A stretch of 64,000 nt of DNA from positions 18,737,753 through 18,801,752 of the forward strand of contig NC_090290.1 of the NCBI RefSeq assembly GCF_037392515.1. Reading direction: 5' to 3'. Every line of letters begins with the position of its first letter. Positions within the stretch are counted from its first letter, which is position 1. Position numbers and translations under genes: made by a program. This document shows, piece by piece, positions 9,301 through 20,648 of the stretch. The DNA is from Haliotis asinina. Taxonomy: Eukaryota; Mollusca; Gastropoda; Lepetellida; Haliotidae. The notes below the pieces were generated by a model, which saw only the letters and a program-made list of their open reading frames with translations, did no database searches and was not told the DNA's origin.

Positions 9301-12300
9301 ACACGGCACCCGTGAAGGTCAGAGTTATAATTGGTCTTCAGTAACCCATGCTTGTCGTAAGAGGCGACAAACTGAAGCAGGTGGTCAGGTTCGCTGGCTT
9401 GGTTGACACGTCACCATATCCTATTTGCATCCTGGATTGTCTGGGCAATTATTTACAGACCACTTCCATGTAGCTAGAATATTGGAGTGCAGTGTTAACC
9501 TACAAACCCCCCAAATTCATGATTATGGTGATGTCTATGAGTACAAAATCCACTTGTATAATACCAAGGTTTTGCTTGACACACAAATGTGTTTTGTGTG
9601 TTCACAAATAAGGAGAATGGACACGGAAACCCATAATACTGCATCTGAAGAGATACATGTAAGTACTTACCATGCATCAATTTCGCCCATTAGTCATGAC
9701 CACTGACGCATTCCAAGCTTTGGAGTAATTATCTCAAAGTAGACTACACTGTATTAGGAATGAAATGGTATGCTGCAGTATCTTGCGCTTGCTTTGGTAT
9801 ACCATAATGCAATCCCCAGATTTGGTATTGTCGGTTTTCCTACTGTCATTTCTATCAAATCATAAAATGACAGTTTTGTTCATTCAAAATGATAAAGATT
9901 ATGGTTATGTTTTCTCCCATGTTATTAAACAATGTAAGGTTTTGTTTTTGTTGTTAATTTTCTGCACTGGGATCATATCTCATATACCAAACTGGAACTG
10001 ATTGAACCGAAGACCTTGTACGACAATACATACAGTACCGTTCTAAGAACGCATCGTTTCATCCCTACACCATAACTCTATTTACAGGAGACCTGTGAAC
10101 GTCCCGGGGTATAATAGGCCTTCAGCAAGCCATGCTTGCCACAAAAGGCGACTATACTTGTTGTAAGAGGCGAATAACGGGATCGGGTGGTCAGGCTTGG
10201 TGACTTGGTTAACACATGTCATCTGTTCCCAGTTGCGCAGATCAGTGCTCATGTTGCTGATCACTGGATTGTTTGGTCCAGACTTGATTATTTACAGACC
10301 GCTGCCGTATAGTTGGAATATTGTTGAGTGCGGCGTAATACTAAACTCACTCACTACTTGGCAGGACTCTCATATTACAGGAAGAACCCATAACATTTTT
10401 TGATCCCTGAACCCCCACTTTGGTAAGTCAAGGTCGTAGTGAAGGTTTTGTTTGCACTTTGTCCATTTGCTGCCTCCTGTCCCCAGGAATCAAAGTACAC
10501 AATAGGAGGCAGGGAAATCATCTTTATGTTGAAAAAGAAGGAAGTGGAAAAAGGATTTTGGCCAAGGTTACTCAAAGATAACAAAAAGGTAAGATTGTTA
10601 TAACTGTAAGCAGAGAAGATGAACCACTGTGCATTTTCATTGGTCTTACCTGTCATAAATGTCATCAATGTACAAGTGCAGCAGGGATTGGGATAGATAA
10701 CTTTGACAATGGTCCATGGATTATTAACCATTTTCTGAATTTAGAATGGGCCTCTTCCCTTGTATCAATAGTAAATGTCAAAATTTTAAAGGGCCATTTC
10801 TTATTCTAATGTGCAAAATGGTCCATGGCCCTTGCCTTTCCCAATCCCAGGTGCAGTAACCTTGGAAGGAATGTTCAAACCCTTGTCACGTTGTTTTGTT
10901 AAGATGTGAATAGGGCCCTTAGGTAGGTCATGACACTTCACGAGAACTAAGACAATTAGTAATTTGACAAATGACGTTTCATACCTTTTCAAATGGTCTC
11001 ATGGTTGTCACTTGACCAAATAGTCGATTTAACTCACCAAATTACCACTGTCAACAGTTGTAGCAGCTAAAGATGATTGTACTCTAGGTCAAATCATATT
11101 TGGCGATGTTGCAGTTTCACTCGGAACAGGTTCTTGAATATTCACTCATCACTAGAAATCTGGTCCAGGAAGTAAGCTGGGCTGCAACTCACGTATTGCA
11201 AGTTGGCACTTGTAGAGGTAGCAAGGGAACCACCATAGTCCATATTCCCGGAAGTAGTGCCCTGCAATACTTCCAGGCTATATTTTGATATTATTCTTGA
11301 CCTAATAATAGAGCCACTTTGTAACTGCCTCTGTGGTGTAGTGATAAGAGCATTCACCTGGAGAGTTGAAGGTTGAAGGTTCAGTTCCTGGACGTGTCAT
11401 GCCAAAAGACGCTGAAATCAAGTACTTATTGGTCCCTGTCTGGCGCTAGGCATTAATAGAAATAATATAATGTCTCATTAAGGTATTCATGCTTAATTGT
11501 GGCATGGTATCTCAGTGAACTAGTGCTATAAAACCAGCATATGTCTGGGCTAGTACAAGCATTCACACATACACATGCATGTGTGTTGTGATACGTTAAA
11601 ATATTTTTGAGTAGGACATTGAACCCCATTTTTACCGCCATCATCATCAGTTTACTTTTGTGTTCAAATATTGTACTGCTAAAAAGAATGTTTAGACAAT
11701 TGTTTTCATGTGTGACATGTTTATTATGAACTTTTGCATATATGTAAACTCATTCACATTGCTTATGAGGCTTGAATAAAATTGGTGCGATGTTAAATTT
11801 TAACTCACAGCTTGGATAATTCCAACTTACAGTCTAAAGAATGTACTAATATATTCTTTATGACTGCACAATGAACTTTGCGGTGGTGTATCCTAGTTGT
11901 TAAGGCATTTGGTCATCACAATTCACACTGAAGACCTGGGTCCCCCTCATGGCCACAATGTATGACGCTCAATGTGTGTCCCTAGCCTTGATATTGCTAG
12001 AATATTGCTAAAAGTGATGTAAAACTAAATTCACTCGCTCGCTGTCCGTGAAACTACTTTTGTTTCAGACCCGTGAAGGTCCCGGGATAGAATATTCCTT
12101 CAGCAACCCATGCTTGCCATAGAAGGAGACTGTGCTTGTCGTAAGAGGCGACTAAAGGGATTGGGTTGTCAGACTTGGTGACTTGGTTGACACATGTCAT
12201 CTGTTCCAAATTGCGCAGATCGATGCTCATGTTGTTGATCACTGGATTGTCTAGTCCATACTTGATAATTCACAGACCGTCGCCATGAAGCTGGAATATT

Positions 12301-15300
12301 GCTGAGTGTGTCGTAAAACTAAACTCACTCACTCACTCACTCACTTTTGTTTCAGGTTCATTTCTTGAAGACAGATTTTGACAAGTGGCGGGACGAGGAT
12401 GATTCAGATGCTGATGACAATGAAGATATGAACTTAGAACAGGTATATAATAAAATTACAGTGTATGTTGAACTGCTGCTGACCGTTAGTCTAGATCTGA
12501 GTCAGTTTCTCAGTAGTCATTCTGGTTATAAATGTATGACTAAAATATCTGAAAGCAGTAATTTGTCATTCATGAATTTGCAATGAATTATGTTATGAAA
12601 GATTAAATTGTGTTTGTCAGTCATGAAATTAGTTTGTGGGTTTGGAAGACACTGATTGTGGTTTTACCTTCAAGTTAATGCATTTGCTACTAAACTGGAC
12701 AAAATAAGTTAGGGATATTGGTATTTTTATGACTGATATTTTGTCAGTGTGTCAATGAATATCTATATCATTATTCATAATTTCAAAATTTACAAATATC
12801 CTTAATTATTTTTGTCCAGGATATTTTTATCATGTTCAACATAAACAAACATATTTTTGAGAAGTAACTAGCATTGTGTATACTGTAAACAGCCAAATTT
12901 TTGCGCCCGTTTAATTTTCGCGAACTTCGCGTCAGACTTCATGGCGCAAGAATAAGAACATGTGATAATATAGATACATCATTCACTTTATTCAGATAAG
13001 TCAACAACATAAAAACAATACAAGTGTGCACTGCTCATTCACATGTCACCGCTTGGCCAATCTGAATTAACACGTGTCACTTATTGATCCTCTTAACAGT
13101 TTTCACAAGAGATTAGCTTTTTGCCAAACCCCTCAGAACAATGTCTTTCTGTTTAGAGAGCTTGTCCAGACATTTCACTATCCACTAAGCATGTACAGGC
13201 TTCATAACACTGATTCGCAAGTCTATTGTTTGATTGATGTTTGTCTTGCAATTGGCGGCTACCTTCTCTGCATACCACTGTGTAAATCTAAGTAAGCAGT
13301 CACATCACGTGAGAAGAGATCATTTTATTTTGATTGCTCGAACACCTGGTTAAAGAGAACTAGGTTTGATATCAGTTATATTTGTTTTTAAATCACTACG
13401 CAAATCTGTTTATCTTATAACAACTCAATGATCACGCACCTGGGTGTTGTCTTAAAACATTCAGAGACGCCCTCTGTTACATGTTTGTCACGTGACTGGT
13501 CTTTTTCATGGCTGAATGAACGATTTATCGATCAATATTCTGCATGAAAACCATGGCCATGTAAAGTACCATTTAGACCTATATCTCAGGTATTTATTCT
13601 GTATTGCATTTGTCAGTATATTTGTCAACTAGCGCCTCGCGAAAATAAGAAGGCGCGAAAAGGTTTAGTGACCGTCACTCGCGAAAATGTAAAGGCGCGG
13701 AAATAAGACGGTTTACAGTACTCTTAATTTAAAGAATTGAGTACTTTTACACAGAATTCCTTTCCTTAAGTATATGAATATAAATGGTTCTCATTGGTTT
13801 TTAGTAATTCTTATATTGCCAGATAGTTGGCATACATTTTTGAACATTCAAGTCATGTGACTACTACAATAAACTCCGGTCAGTGGCTATGGTTATAATT
13901 GTATATGTATGTATAGGCATCACTTAACATTTTCTAACACTGTTGTAAAGTTTGGGCACCATGGCAAGTTATCACATATGAGCCAATTTAGTCAGTTGCG
14001 TCAGGTACGCAAGGTATTATGGACCTGTTGGGTTTTAAGTGAATCTTACACATTTTTTGTTCTCCCTGATTTGTATTTGAATGAGTAAATGTGATTTTTA
14101 TTTTGCAAAATATGCAAATGTGTGCCATATCGGGAGCTCTGATCAAACGATTTGAATCTTGTATGTTGCTGTTTTTCCCACGGATACTGTCTTAGTAAAG
14201 TTGCTGTGGTGTAATTCCTCTTCATAATATTGCCAGGCACTACATTTGAACATATTGTCAAAATTTGTTAATTGGAATGTGAGGCAAATTTTGTTATAGA
14301 CATCACTAGATTTAGAAAAAGCTTAATAGTTATCTCTTTCCCCCTTGATTTGCATTTGGGAAACATGGGTAATTTTTGTGCATCATGCGTAATTCAGTTG
14401 TACCAAATGAGTTGAAACGTGCCTCACTTGAAAATAATAGAAGAACTTTCAGGCTATCAGAAAACAACATTTATGTATGACTGAAGATAAAACGCAGTGG
14501 TCTGCTGAAGACAAAATTTAGCTGGGGTCTTCATGGTTTGTTGTATCAGGTGATGGAAATATGTCTGTACGTGCTGACTTGATGTTTTCAGATGATGAAT
14601 TCCATGGGTGGACTGGGTGGAGCAGGTGGCATGATGCCAGAGGTGAGTGTCCACAATATGTCCTTACTGAGACCCCCATCTATGTAAAGAAACAGATGAA
14701 ATTGATTACAGTGTTTCTGAACGTTGCCACTTTTGCACCCGACAAGTCATTTAGAAGTGCCTTTGTTAAATAAGTGTACCCATTTCTTTTGATGATCCAC
14801 TTAAGCTTTAAACATCACAGCAGTTTTCACAACCTGAGTTAAGTCATAGTCCTTGTACAACCAGCGTATAGTCGTAATCTTGAAGTCATAATCGTGTACA
14901 GCTAGCATGTAGTCATAGTGGTATTTCTATTTGTTCCACCTTGCTGATGACTATATTTTGATTACAGGATGAACCTGATGAAGATAGTGATGATGAAGGT
15001 GAGCATGTGTATCATACATCCTTTTCCACTTAGTTACCTGGCGGGACCTCCCATAAGGTTTTGTTAGACTCAGTAGTGGAGTGTAACAAAAAGTACTGAG
15101 GATAAGTTTACTTAGACTGTTTAAACCTGGACTGAACCTTAAAGGTCACATGCAACTAAAAAATCAAACATAATTAAAACACATTTATCACTTATTCATG
15201 ACATATAATATACATTGCTGCTTTTAAAAAAACAAATAAGCACAATTATAAGCGTACAATCGCGATTCAAAAGTGCAGTATTTTGTACTTGGGCTTACTT

Positions 15301-18300
15301 CCCCCGAAACGAAGCCCTCGGGAGACCGAACCCAGTCATAGTGGGTGGATATGCACTCAAGTGTAACGACGGCTTCCGATTGGCTGTTTCATTTGCTGGT
15401 ATGCTTAGGGTTCATAGTGTGTACAGAAAGATGATCTGTTTGATGGGCATTTTAGCAGTATAGCCAGTCACTTTGTTTGTGTACTTGATGCATCGTTTCA
15501 GTATGGATTCATACTGTTGTCAAACAAAATCATATACACGAAAAGAAGTCGTTATTCATGAAGACTGTATATAGAGATGTTGGGTTTGGAAAATACATGT
15601 TCTCTGAATTGGTGCTCGATGCAATAAAAAATCATGTCAGTACAGATGGTAAACTACTGCGTGGCTGGAATCTGTCATTCGTCCCAAGTACAAAGCAGGA
15701 CTTGAAACTGACAAGAGTTTGCACCAGTTTCTGTCAGATCCAGTCATCTGAAAAAAATGAATGTAGTTTGTTTGCAACCCACAGACATAAAAACATGTCA
15801 TGTGTATCACACGTGCCTAATTACATAATGTGGCAGACAGGTGCATGAGTCATAAATCAACTTACTTTCTTTGTCGTATAGTCTGATAGGTGTTGAGTTC
15901 AGATTGCACATGGTCAATGATTGAAGCTGTGTATTGCATGTTGTCTTTAGCAGACAGGCATACAGGTGTGAATAAACCAGACACTGAGCTTTCTCTGTGA
16001 CTGAGACTGCTTACCACAATCAACAAGTTTTTTCACGTAACAAGTAGATTATTTACTTGTTTGTGTACACAACCAAGATTAGACTACTGCTCACAACCTC
16101 AGACGCTGGGCATGCATACTGTTTCAAGCTTCGCGAACCTATTCACTGGGCATGTGTTATGGATGCAGCACAGCATAGCTGTTGAAACCAGTTTTCCTCC
16201 CAGCGCTGGGGGGAATTTTGTGAAACGTTTGAACTCAAATTTTGCGGGCTTTATTTTCATCGGGTTTTTTTTTTCAACTTTCTAGGTTGAATTGGCATTT
16301 TTTATGATTTGTTTCGGTAAGTATATACCGAAAGGTACCAGAGTCTGCGAAGTTGTGTTTTACGTTGCATGTGACCTTAAAGTTATTATCACAACAGAAG
16401 TGTTGTGAGGTGGTTCAGAGCTATGCCCTCAGATACTTCTAGTTTGTCACAGTCTTTGTCAAAGAATTGTGAGCTGTATAGCTTAAACATAGTTCTTAGC
16501 TCTTACATTTCTCTATATATGAGAACAGTTAAGTTTATATTATGAACTACTGGCAAACAAGGATAAGTTGAGTACCAACCTGACAATTCACCCATGTTAA
16601 CATGTATGAGTGCTGCCCACTGGTGCTTGCCATTGTGATCCAAGATTCCCCTAAAAGCAAGTGCAGGGTATTACTGACTTGCTTCACCCACCATTGGAGA
16701 GTCTTTTAGGCAAAGTGTGTGCAGCAATCAATTTCATCGTCATGCACTGCACATGCTCTATGGTACAGTTGGAAATAGAAAAAGAAACTGTTTTTTTCAC
16801 ATTTATCTCTACAATTTATGTAGTTCATGTGCAAAAGAGTGAAATATATGTTGCAATAAGTTCGACCTAACAGTTCCAGTGGTAAGGAGGCAGGAAACAT
16901 GAAAACGGACTTTACTGAGGCAAGGTTAATGCAGAAATGAGCAGTGCAGATTTTTTTCAAAGTCCAAAGCAACTTACTTGGAACACACCATAGCTTTATG
17001 CAAATTAGGGTGTGATGATATTGTATTACAAAGGGCACTTTCAAAATGTCCAGTTTGAAGTTATACTTAGCTTTATTTTAAGTGATAGTGGGCATAAAAA
17101 ATAATAACTTGTATGTTGAAACTATGAAGGATGTAGCTACCATGGAGTCTCCTTATTACGCCTATTTCATGCCAGGTGCGTCGGCAATCTGTCATCATAC
17201 CTGTCTGAGTGATCAAATTGCCATCTATATTTTTTTCCTTTGTTTTCAGCAGCTATTCTTATTTTTTCTAAGTTTCGCCAGTTTTTATGAGTAAACATGC
17301 TTTTCTGGATATCCTCTTAAGCATCCCACTGAATGCCCAGTTAGACCGGAGTGAGTTATTTTGACATATCCTATTTCCAGTTGTGAAAATTTGAGGGATT
17401 AAGTGTAACAACCTAAAAACTTCTTTTTTTTTTCTATTTCCGACAGTAGTTGAGCCTAATTCTGCTCTACCTTCCACAAACCAAATGGGTTTGCTGATTG
17501 CCATGCCTTTTCTTTTCCTAAACATGTTCTCTTTGCTGGTCCAACTTTTCTTTGTTTGGTAGTACTATTTGGTGAGGTCAAATCTTGCAAGATTTTGGCA
17601 GATTTTTTTCAAACCAGTGGACAGTCAAAATAGCAAAACAGGATGATTATGATTTGGAGATTTAACGTGCGCTTTCTCACATAATCCATATTTTGTGCAC
17701 AAGGTTAGGACTACAATCATGGTATTTATATTCATCCTACATCCAACCTAGTCTCAGGTGAGTTATCTGAGATGAATAACGAAGGCTGGTTGGTTACTTT
17801 GCTTGTTTAGACAGAGCATGGTATTAAGAAATTGGACTTATGGATTGACCTTGTTAGACATTTTGTGAGTGAGTGAGTTGAGTTTTACGCCGCACTCAGC
17901 AATATTCCAGCTATGTGGCAGCGGTCTGTAAATAATGGAGTCTGGACCAGACAGTCCAGTGATCAACAGCATGAGCATTGATCTGCGCACTTGGGAACTG
18001 ATGACACATGTCAACCAAGTCAGCGAGCCTGACCACCCGATCCCGTTACCCGCCTCTTACGACAAGCATAGTCGCCTTTTATGGCAAGCATGGGTTGCTG
18101 AAGGCCTATTCTACCCCGGGACCTTCACAGGTCTTAGACATTTTGTTTTGAGTGAGTGTACATGTATTTACCATGTGCAGCACCTGCTATGTTACAGTAT
18201 GCCAGGTACAAATGCTACGAGAAAAGTTACGAGATCTTAGGCTTACGAGAGTTTTGTGAAACGGGTCCCAGAACAGTCACTGGGCTTATTTTTAACTAGC

Positions 18301-19189
18301 TTGCTGTAACTGTGGTGGTTCCAAAGGGTGGTGGGGTGGCCTAGTGTTCGATTCCCCACATGGGTACAGTGTGAAGCCTATTTCTGGTGCCCCCTGCCAT
18401 GATATTGAAGAAATATTGCTATCAGCGGCATAAAATCAAGCTCACTCACAGTTGTGGTATAGGTGATCTCACATCCTTTTCATGTTAGAGTTTAAGAAGA
18501 GATGCTAACCATCCTGATTTTGGATTACAAAATCCACTCTCTGATCAATCCATAAGAAACTCTGATTTTTTAGAATATACATGTATGATAATAAATTTAG
18601 AATGTTTGAAAGAATTTTAGTAAATAACCAAGTAAATATGTTCATTTGAGTGATGTATTATGTGGTTAAGTACACCCAGAAATTGCATATTTTCAGGATA
18701 AATCTAAAGATTTTCATTGTGGAGGAAACCCCCCTAGACCCCACTGTCAAAAGGGGGCGAGCCCCGTCTTAATCTCACCTGTAACTCGCACCTTCAGGGC
18801 TCGGTAGTTTTAGCAAGGAATGTCTCAACTTTCATTTGATTCAGGGCTCACATGTCTGCAAATTATGAAGATATGGGTTTGAATTGGTTCATCAGCAACC
18901 TATGTTTGACATAAGAGGCGATAATCAGAGGATGTAAACCAGTAGTCAGACTCGCTGACTCGTTTGCATCATCATATCCCAGTTGTATGGATTGATGATC
19001 ATAGTGTTTATCACTGGATTGTTTACAGACTGCTGCCATATAGCTCGGCTATTGCTGAATGTGGCATAAAACAGCAAAGCAGTAGGTAAAACCTTAGCAG
19101 AACAAAGTCATGTTTCATCTTCTGTTTTTGGAGCCTGGAGATTGTGACATGTCTTTCTCTTTGTTTCAGATTTACCCGACTTGCAATGA
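6348..19189 (+). CDS. PTGES3: Hsp90 co-chaperone p23 / prostaglandin E synthase 3, eight exons
   Basis: Coding exons are 6348-6382, 8582-8701, 9209-9278, 10487-10588, 12356-12442, 14592-14642, 14968-14998 and 19170-19189 (stop TGA). All have GT/AG ends and the phases agree, giving 171 residues against about 160 in vertebrates. Residues about 14-112 form the CS domain that binds the ATP-closed Hsp90 dimer. The stretch PAVVWAQRKDKLWVTV (18-31) and the family signature WPRLLKDNKK (100-109) are plain. The tail is acidic, with KWRDEDDSDADDNEDM after the CS domain, then MMNSMGG (139-145, the MMNxMGG motif of p23), then DEDSDDEDLPDLQ like the vertebrate DDEKMPDLE end. It acts in cytosol and nucleus in client maturation. 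An in-frame ATG at 6333 would add five residues, but the one at 6348 has A at -3 and G at +4. The SINE at 12069-12342 abuts exon 5. The 3' UTR probably runs past 20 kb toward AATAAA at 21085 or 21201. Confidence 0.93.
8309..8470 (+). repeat. CACT-tailed SINE-like repeat, diverged partial
   Basis: It matches the family from 'gggatcaggctcgctaacttggttgac' to 'cagaccgcaggaatgttgc' with many changes and a lost tail. It lies in p23 intron 1. Confidence 0.6.
8887..9078 (+). repeat. CACT-tailed SINE-like repeat, 3' truncated
   Basis: It begins with the intact 5' end 'acccgtgaaggt' and runs to 'gatcactggattgtc', where the copy stops. It lies in p23 intron 2. Confidence 0.8.
9308..9500 (+). repeat. 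CACT-tailed SINE-like repeat with internal deletions
   Basis: The 5' end 'acccgtgaaggtc', the middle 'gtcgtaagaggcgac' and the 3' part 'atttacagaccact..atgtagctagaatatt' are recognisable. It lies in p23 intron 3, just after exon 3. Confidence 0.7.
10091..10355 (+). repeat. CACT-tailed SINE-like repeat, full length
   Basis: The copy runs from 'acctgtgaacgtcccgg' to the 'actaaactcactcact' tail. It lies in p23 intron 3, about 130 bases before exon 4. Confidence 0.85.
10682..10850 (+). mobile_element. Short inverted-repeat element with CAGGG ends (hAT-like MITE), copy 1
   Basis: The ends are CAGGGATTGGG and TCCCAATCCC-AG. The interior 'tttgacaatggtccatgg...gggccatt' is itself partly palindromic. 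A second copy is at 27783-27936. CAGG...CCTG ends are usual for hAT elements, but no 8-bp duplication was found. It lies in p23 intron 4. Confidence 0.6.
11330..11460 (+). repeat. tRNA-derived SINE of a second type
   Basis: Box A-like 'tggtgtagtgataagagc' and box B-like 'ggttcagttcctgg' are about 35 bases apart, followed by a body unlike the CACT-tailed family. It is not a tRNA gene because no acceptor stem pairs and a non-tRNA body follows. Confidence 0.5.
11880..12044 (+). repeat. tRNA-derived CACT-tailed SINE
   Basis: Head 'gcggtggtgtatcctagttgtt', the 'tgatattgctagaatattgc' body and the tail 'gatgtaaaactaaattcactc' are present. It lies in p23 intron 4, directly upstream of the next SINE. 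Confidence 0.7.
12069..12342 (+). repeat. CACT-tailed SINE-like repeat inserted at the p23 exon 5 splice acceptor
   Basis: A full-length copy is flanked by a perfect 13-bp duplication, acttttgtttcag, at 12056-12068 and 12343-12355. The duplication is the pyrimidine tract and AG of the acceptor of p23 exon 5. The exon therefore now has the right-hand copy as its acceptor, and a second equal acceptor sits on the far side of the SINE. Confidence 0.9.
12881..13720. mobile_element. Terminal-inverted-repeat element inserted at TA (840 bp)
   Basis: The outer ends are TACTGTAAAC and GTTTACAGTA. The inverted similarity continues for about 25 bases (CTGTAAAC..., then GCGCC-rich). The flanks (12857-12880 and 13721-13760) match 59533-59600, where the element is absent, which fixes the borders. 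The TA at each border fits a Tc1/mariner-type insertion. It has no transposase frame, so it is non-autonomous. It lies in p23 intron 5. Confidence 0.65.
14140..14490. repeat. Unclassified dispersed repeat, copy 1
   Basis: The stretch is related to 59905-60430. Shared strings include 'aaacgatt..aatcttg', 'tgctgttttt', 'gtgtaattc', 'tttgcatt/cactt', 'gtgcatcatgcgt' and 'cattcatgt/tttatgta'. Together with 12857-12880 and 13721-13760 it suggests that one large old repeat spans this part of p23 intron 5. Confidence 0.5.
15143..16376 (+). mobile_element. TTAA-flanked inverted-repeat element, long copy A
   Basis: The ends AGGTCACATGCAAC and GTTGCATGTGACC are inverted copies, with TTAA at 15139-15142 and 16377-16380. 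It lies in p23 intron 7. It is about 1.2 kb against 0.2-0.56 kb for three relatives. An open frame of 96 codons (15558-15848) inside it has no motif I recognise. TTAA duplication is the rule for piggyBac-type elements, but the terminal bases do not match the classic piggyBac ends, so the superfamily is open. Confidence 0.65.
16771..17149 (+). repeat. Dispersed repeat, uninterrupted copy
   Basis: It matches 44558-44818 plus 45083-45123 plus 51743-51810, the same repeat broken by a SINE and an LTR element. Shared blocks include 'cagttccagtggta', 'ggactttactgagg', 'actttatgcaa', 'aaagggcac' and 'gatgtagctac.atggagtc'. Its class is unknown. It lies in p23 intron 7. Confidence 0.65.
17866..18133 (-). 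repeat. CACT-tailed SINE-like repeat with 12-bp target duplication
   Basis: A full-length copy runs from the tail gtgagtgag at the left to ccttcacaggtc at the right. The flanks ttagacattttg at 17854-17865 and 18134-18145 are identical, which proves insertion. It lies in p23 intron 7. Confidence 0.9.
18327..18450 (+). repeat. tRNA-derived CACT-tailed SINE with deleted head
   Basis: Box A 'ggtggcctagtg' runs straight into box B 'ttcgattccccacatggg'; the spacer between them is lost. The body and tail 'gcggcataaaatcaagctcactc' follow. Confidence 0.7.
18862..19078 (+). repeat. CACT-tailed SINE-like repeat, old diverged copy
   Basis: The order of family blocks is kept ('tcagcaacctatg', 'ataagaggcgataa', 'gactcgctgactcg', 'tatcactggattgttt', 'acagactgctgccatatagct') with heavy change. 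It ends about 90 bases before p23 exon 8. Confidence 0.6.
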
Positions 19190-20132
19190 TAATACCACCA
19201 GAATTGAGGCGGAAAGACCTGTAAATCATGCCAAGCTATGTACGAGTGTTGGTTGATGGCCCACGATTGCATATTCCCTTTATTTCAGGCTCTCATCTCA
19301 TCACCATAAACTGTCAGCATTAAACTGCTGGACTTTGGATAGCTTTAAACTGGTAGAAATGTTGTTCAGTACTTAATTTTTCCTTTAAGGAAACAGTAAT
19401 TCACGTTTACTGAACCAGATGTAAATTTTAGAATGCACTGCAAGTATAAATTCCCAGTCCAAAGTTAAATGTGTCTGGAATTTTTCCTGGTTTTTCTTTG
19501 TATGCAAGATTTCATTGTAGTCAACATCTCTCTAAAACTACGCATCATATACTTGAGAAAATGTCAGGTGCCATGCTTCATTTTGTGAGGACTGATTGAT
19601 TTCACGAGGAAGCCTGAAGTTGGAGGAAAGTATTATGTTGAATGACATTAAGAGTTCATTGTGACTAACCCAACTTCCTGCGAATGTGGTTCATGGGGTC
19701 CATCGATCGAGAGACACTGTATAAAAGACTGAACTTCCCCTAACCACAGGAAGTATTTGGAGAAGTTCCTTGTCTTCAGCAGCATCCAGAGTTTTCTATA
19801 ATGTTCAAGCTCACTTCGTTTTCTTTCCGTACTTGCTATAGCAGTTTGTCTTTGCATATCTTGTGACAGCCTGATGTGGGAGCTGCGGTTTCTGTTGACA
19901 TTTGCAGTTCTCGGTGGTGCTTTTAAGTTTACTGGTACATCTGAACATCAATTTGTCTACTTTGTTCTCTGTTTCATTTTTCAGACTGATTAACAATTAC
20001 TGTCAACATTTCTTGAATTTTATTGTATTTTTAAGATTCCAGTTGTTTCTAGAATGCTTTTCCTAACAGAAAACAATTATGATATAAAAAGTGATTGTGT
20101 GAACTTGGAAATGGTGTTTTTATGTAAATACA

Positions 20133-20615
20133 CCCTCGATATCTCCAAGGTAATATGTGCTGTTATGTCTCCACTATACCCTGGATGCATCCATGGTTCA
20201 GCCCAGTAAATCTATTACCTCCCTTGGCTGGCTTTTTATCCAATCAGATGTATATGTTGGGAAGCTGTTTGTACCAATCACAACTCACTTTCACTGTTTA
20301 ATTTATCTGGATGATTAATCTTGGCAACACAACTGATGAAGAGGTACCTGAGAGAGGTAGAACGAATTCTTGCGTATATTTTTCTTCATCTTTCGGACCT
20401 GTCAGTTTGTTAGGTTTCCCCCAAAACATGCGTTGCTCTGTGAACAAAACCTATGCAGCTGCCACCGCTGTCTTTGTTGACACTGGTAAACGTCATTGTA
20501 ACAGTGGTTTAGCGGATGGCTACTCTGAAAAGGCGGAGACAGCAAAGGGAGGTAATCGGGATGCATCCAGGGCATAGTGGAGATTTATTGGAACATATAC
20601 CCTGGGGATATCAAT
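20133..20615. mobile_element. Long-inverted-repeat MITE, copy 1
   Basis: The left end reads inward as 'cctcgatatctcc...tctccactataccctggatgcatcc'. The right end, read on the other strand, is '.attgatatcccc...tctccactatgccctggatgcatcc'. The arms of about 55 bases are strongly alike. A related copy is at 62563-62956. It lies in or just past the p23 3' UTR. Confidence 0.65.
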
Positions 20616-20648
20616 GAGCAGAGTAGTCAGTTCATCCAGGATCAGTGT

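Noticed and set aside
11330-11400. Possible tRNA gene (box A and box B present)
   Set aside because: The acceptor stem does not pair and a SINE body follows. The same holds for the heads at 280-345 and 58664-58745.
15558-15848. 96-codon frame inside TTAA element copy A as a host gene
   Set aside because: It lies wholly within the mobile element in a p23 intron. No motif is recognised, so it was kept only as part of the element.
17935-18240. Recurrent 60-codon frame ([12 protein letters not shown]...[13 protein letters not shown]) in several places on both strands
   Set aside because: It is the antisense reading of the CACT-tailed SINE (copies near 10082, 12054, 17935 and 24498). It is broken in many copies and has no start context, so it is not a protein gene.
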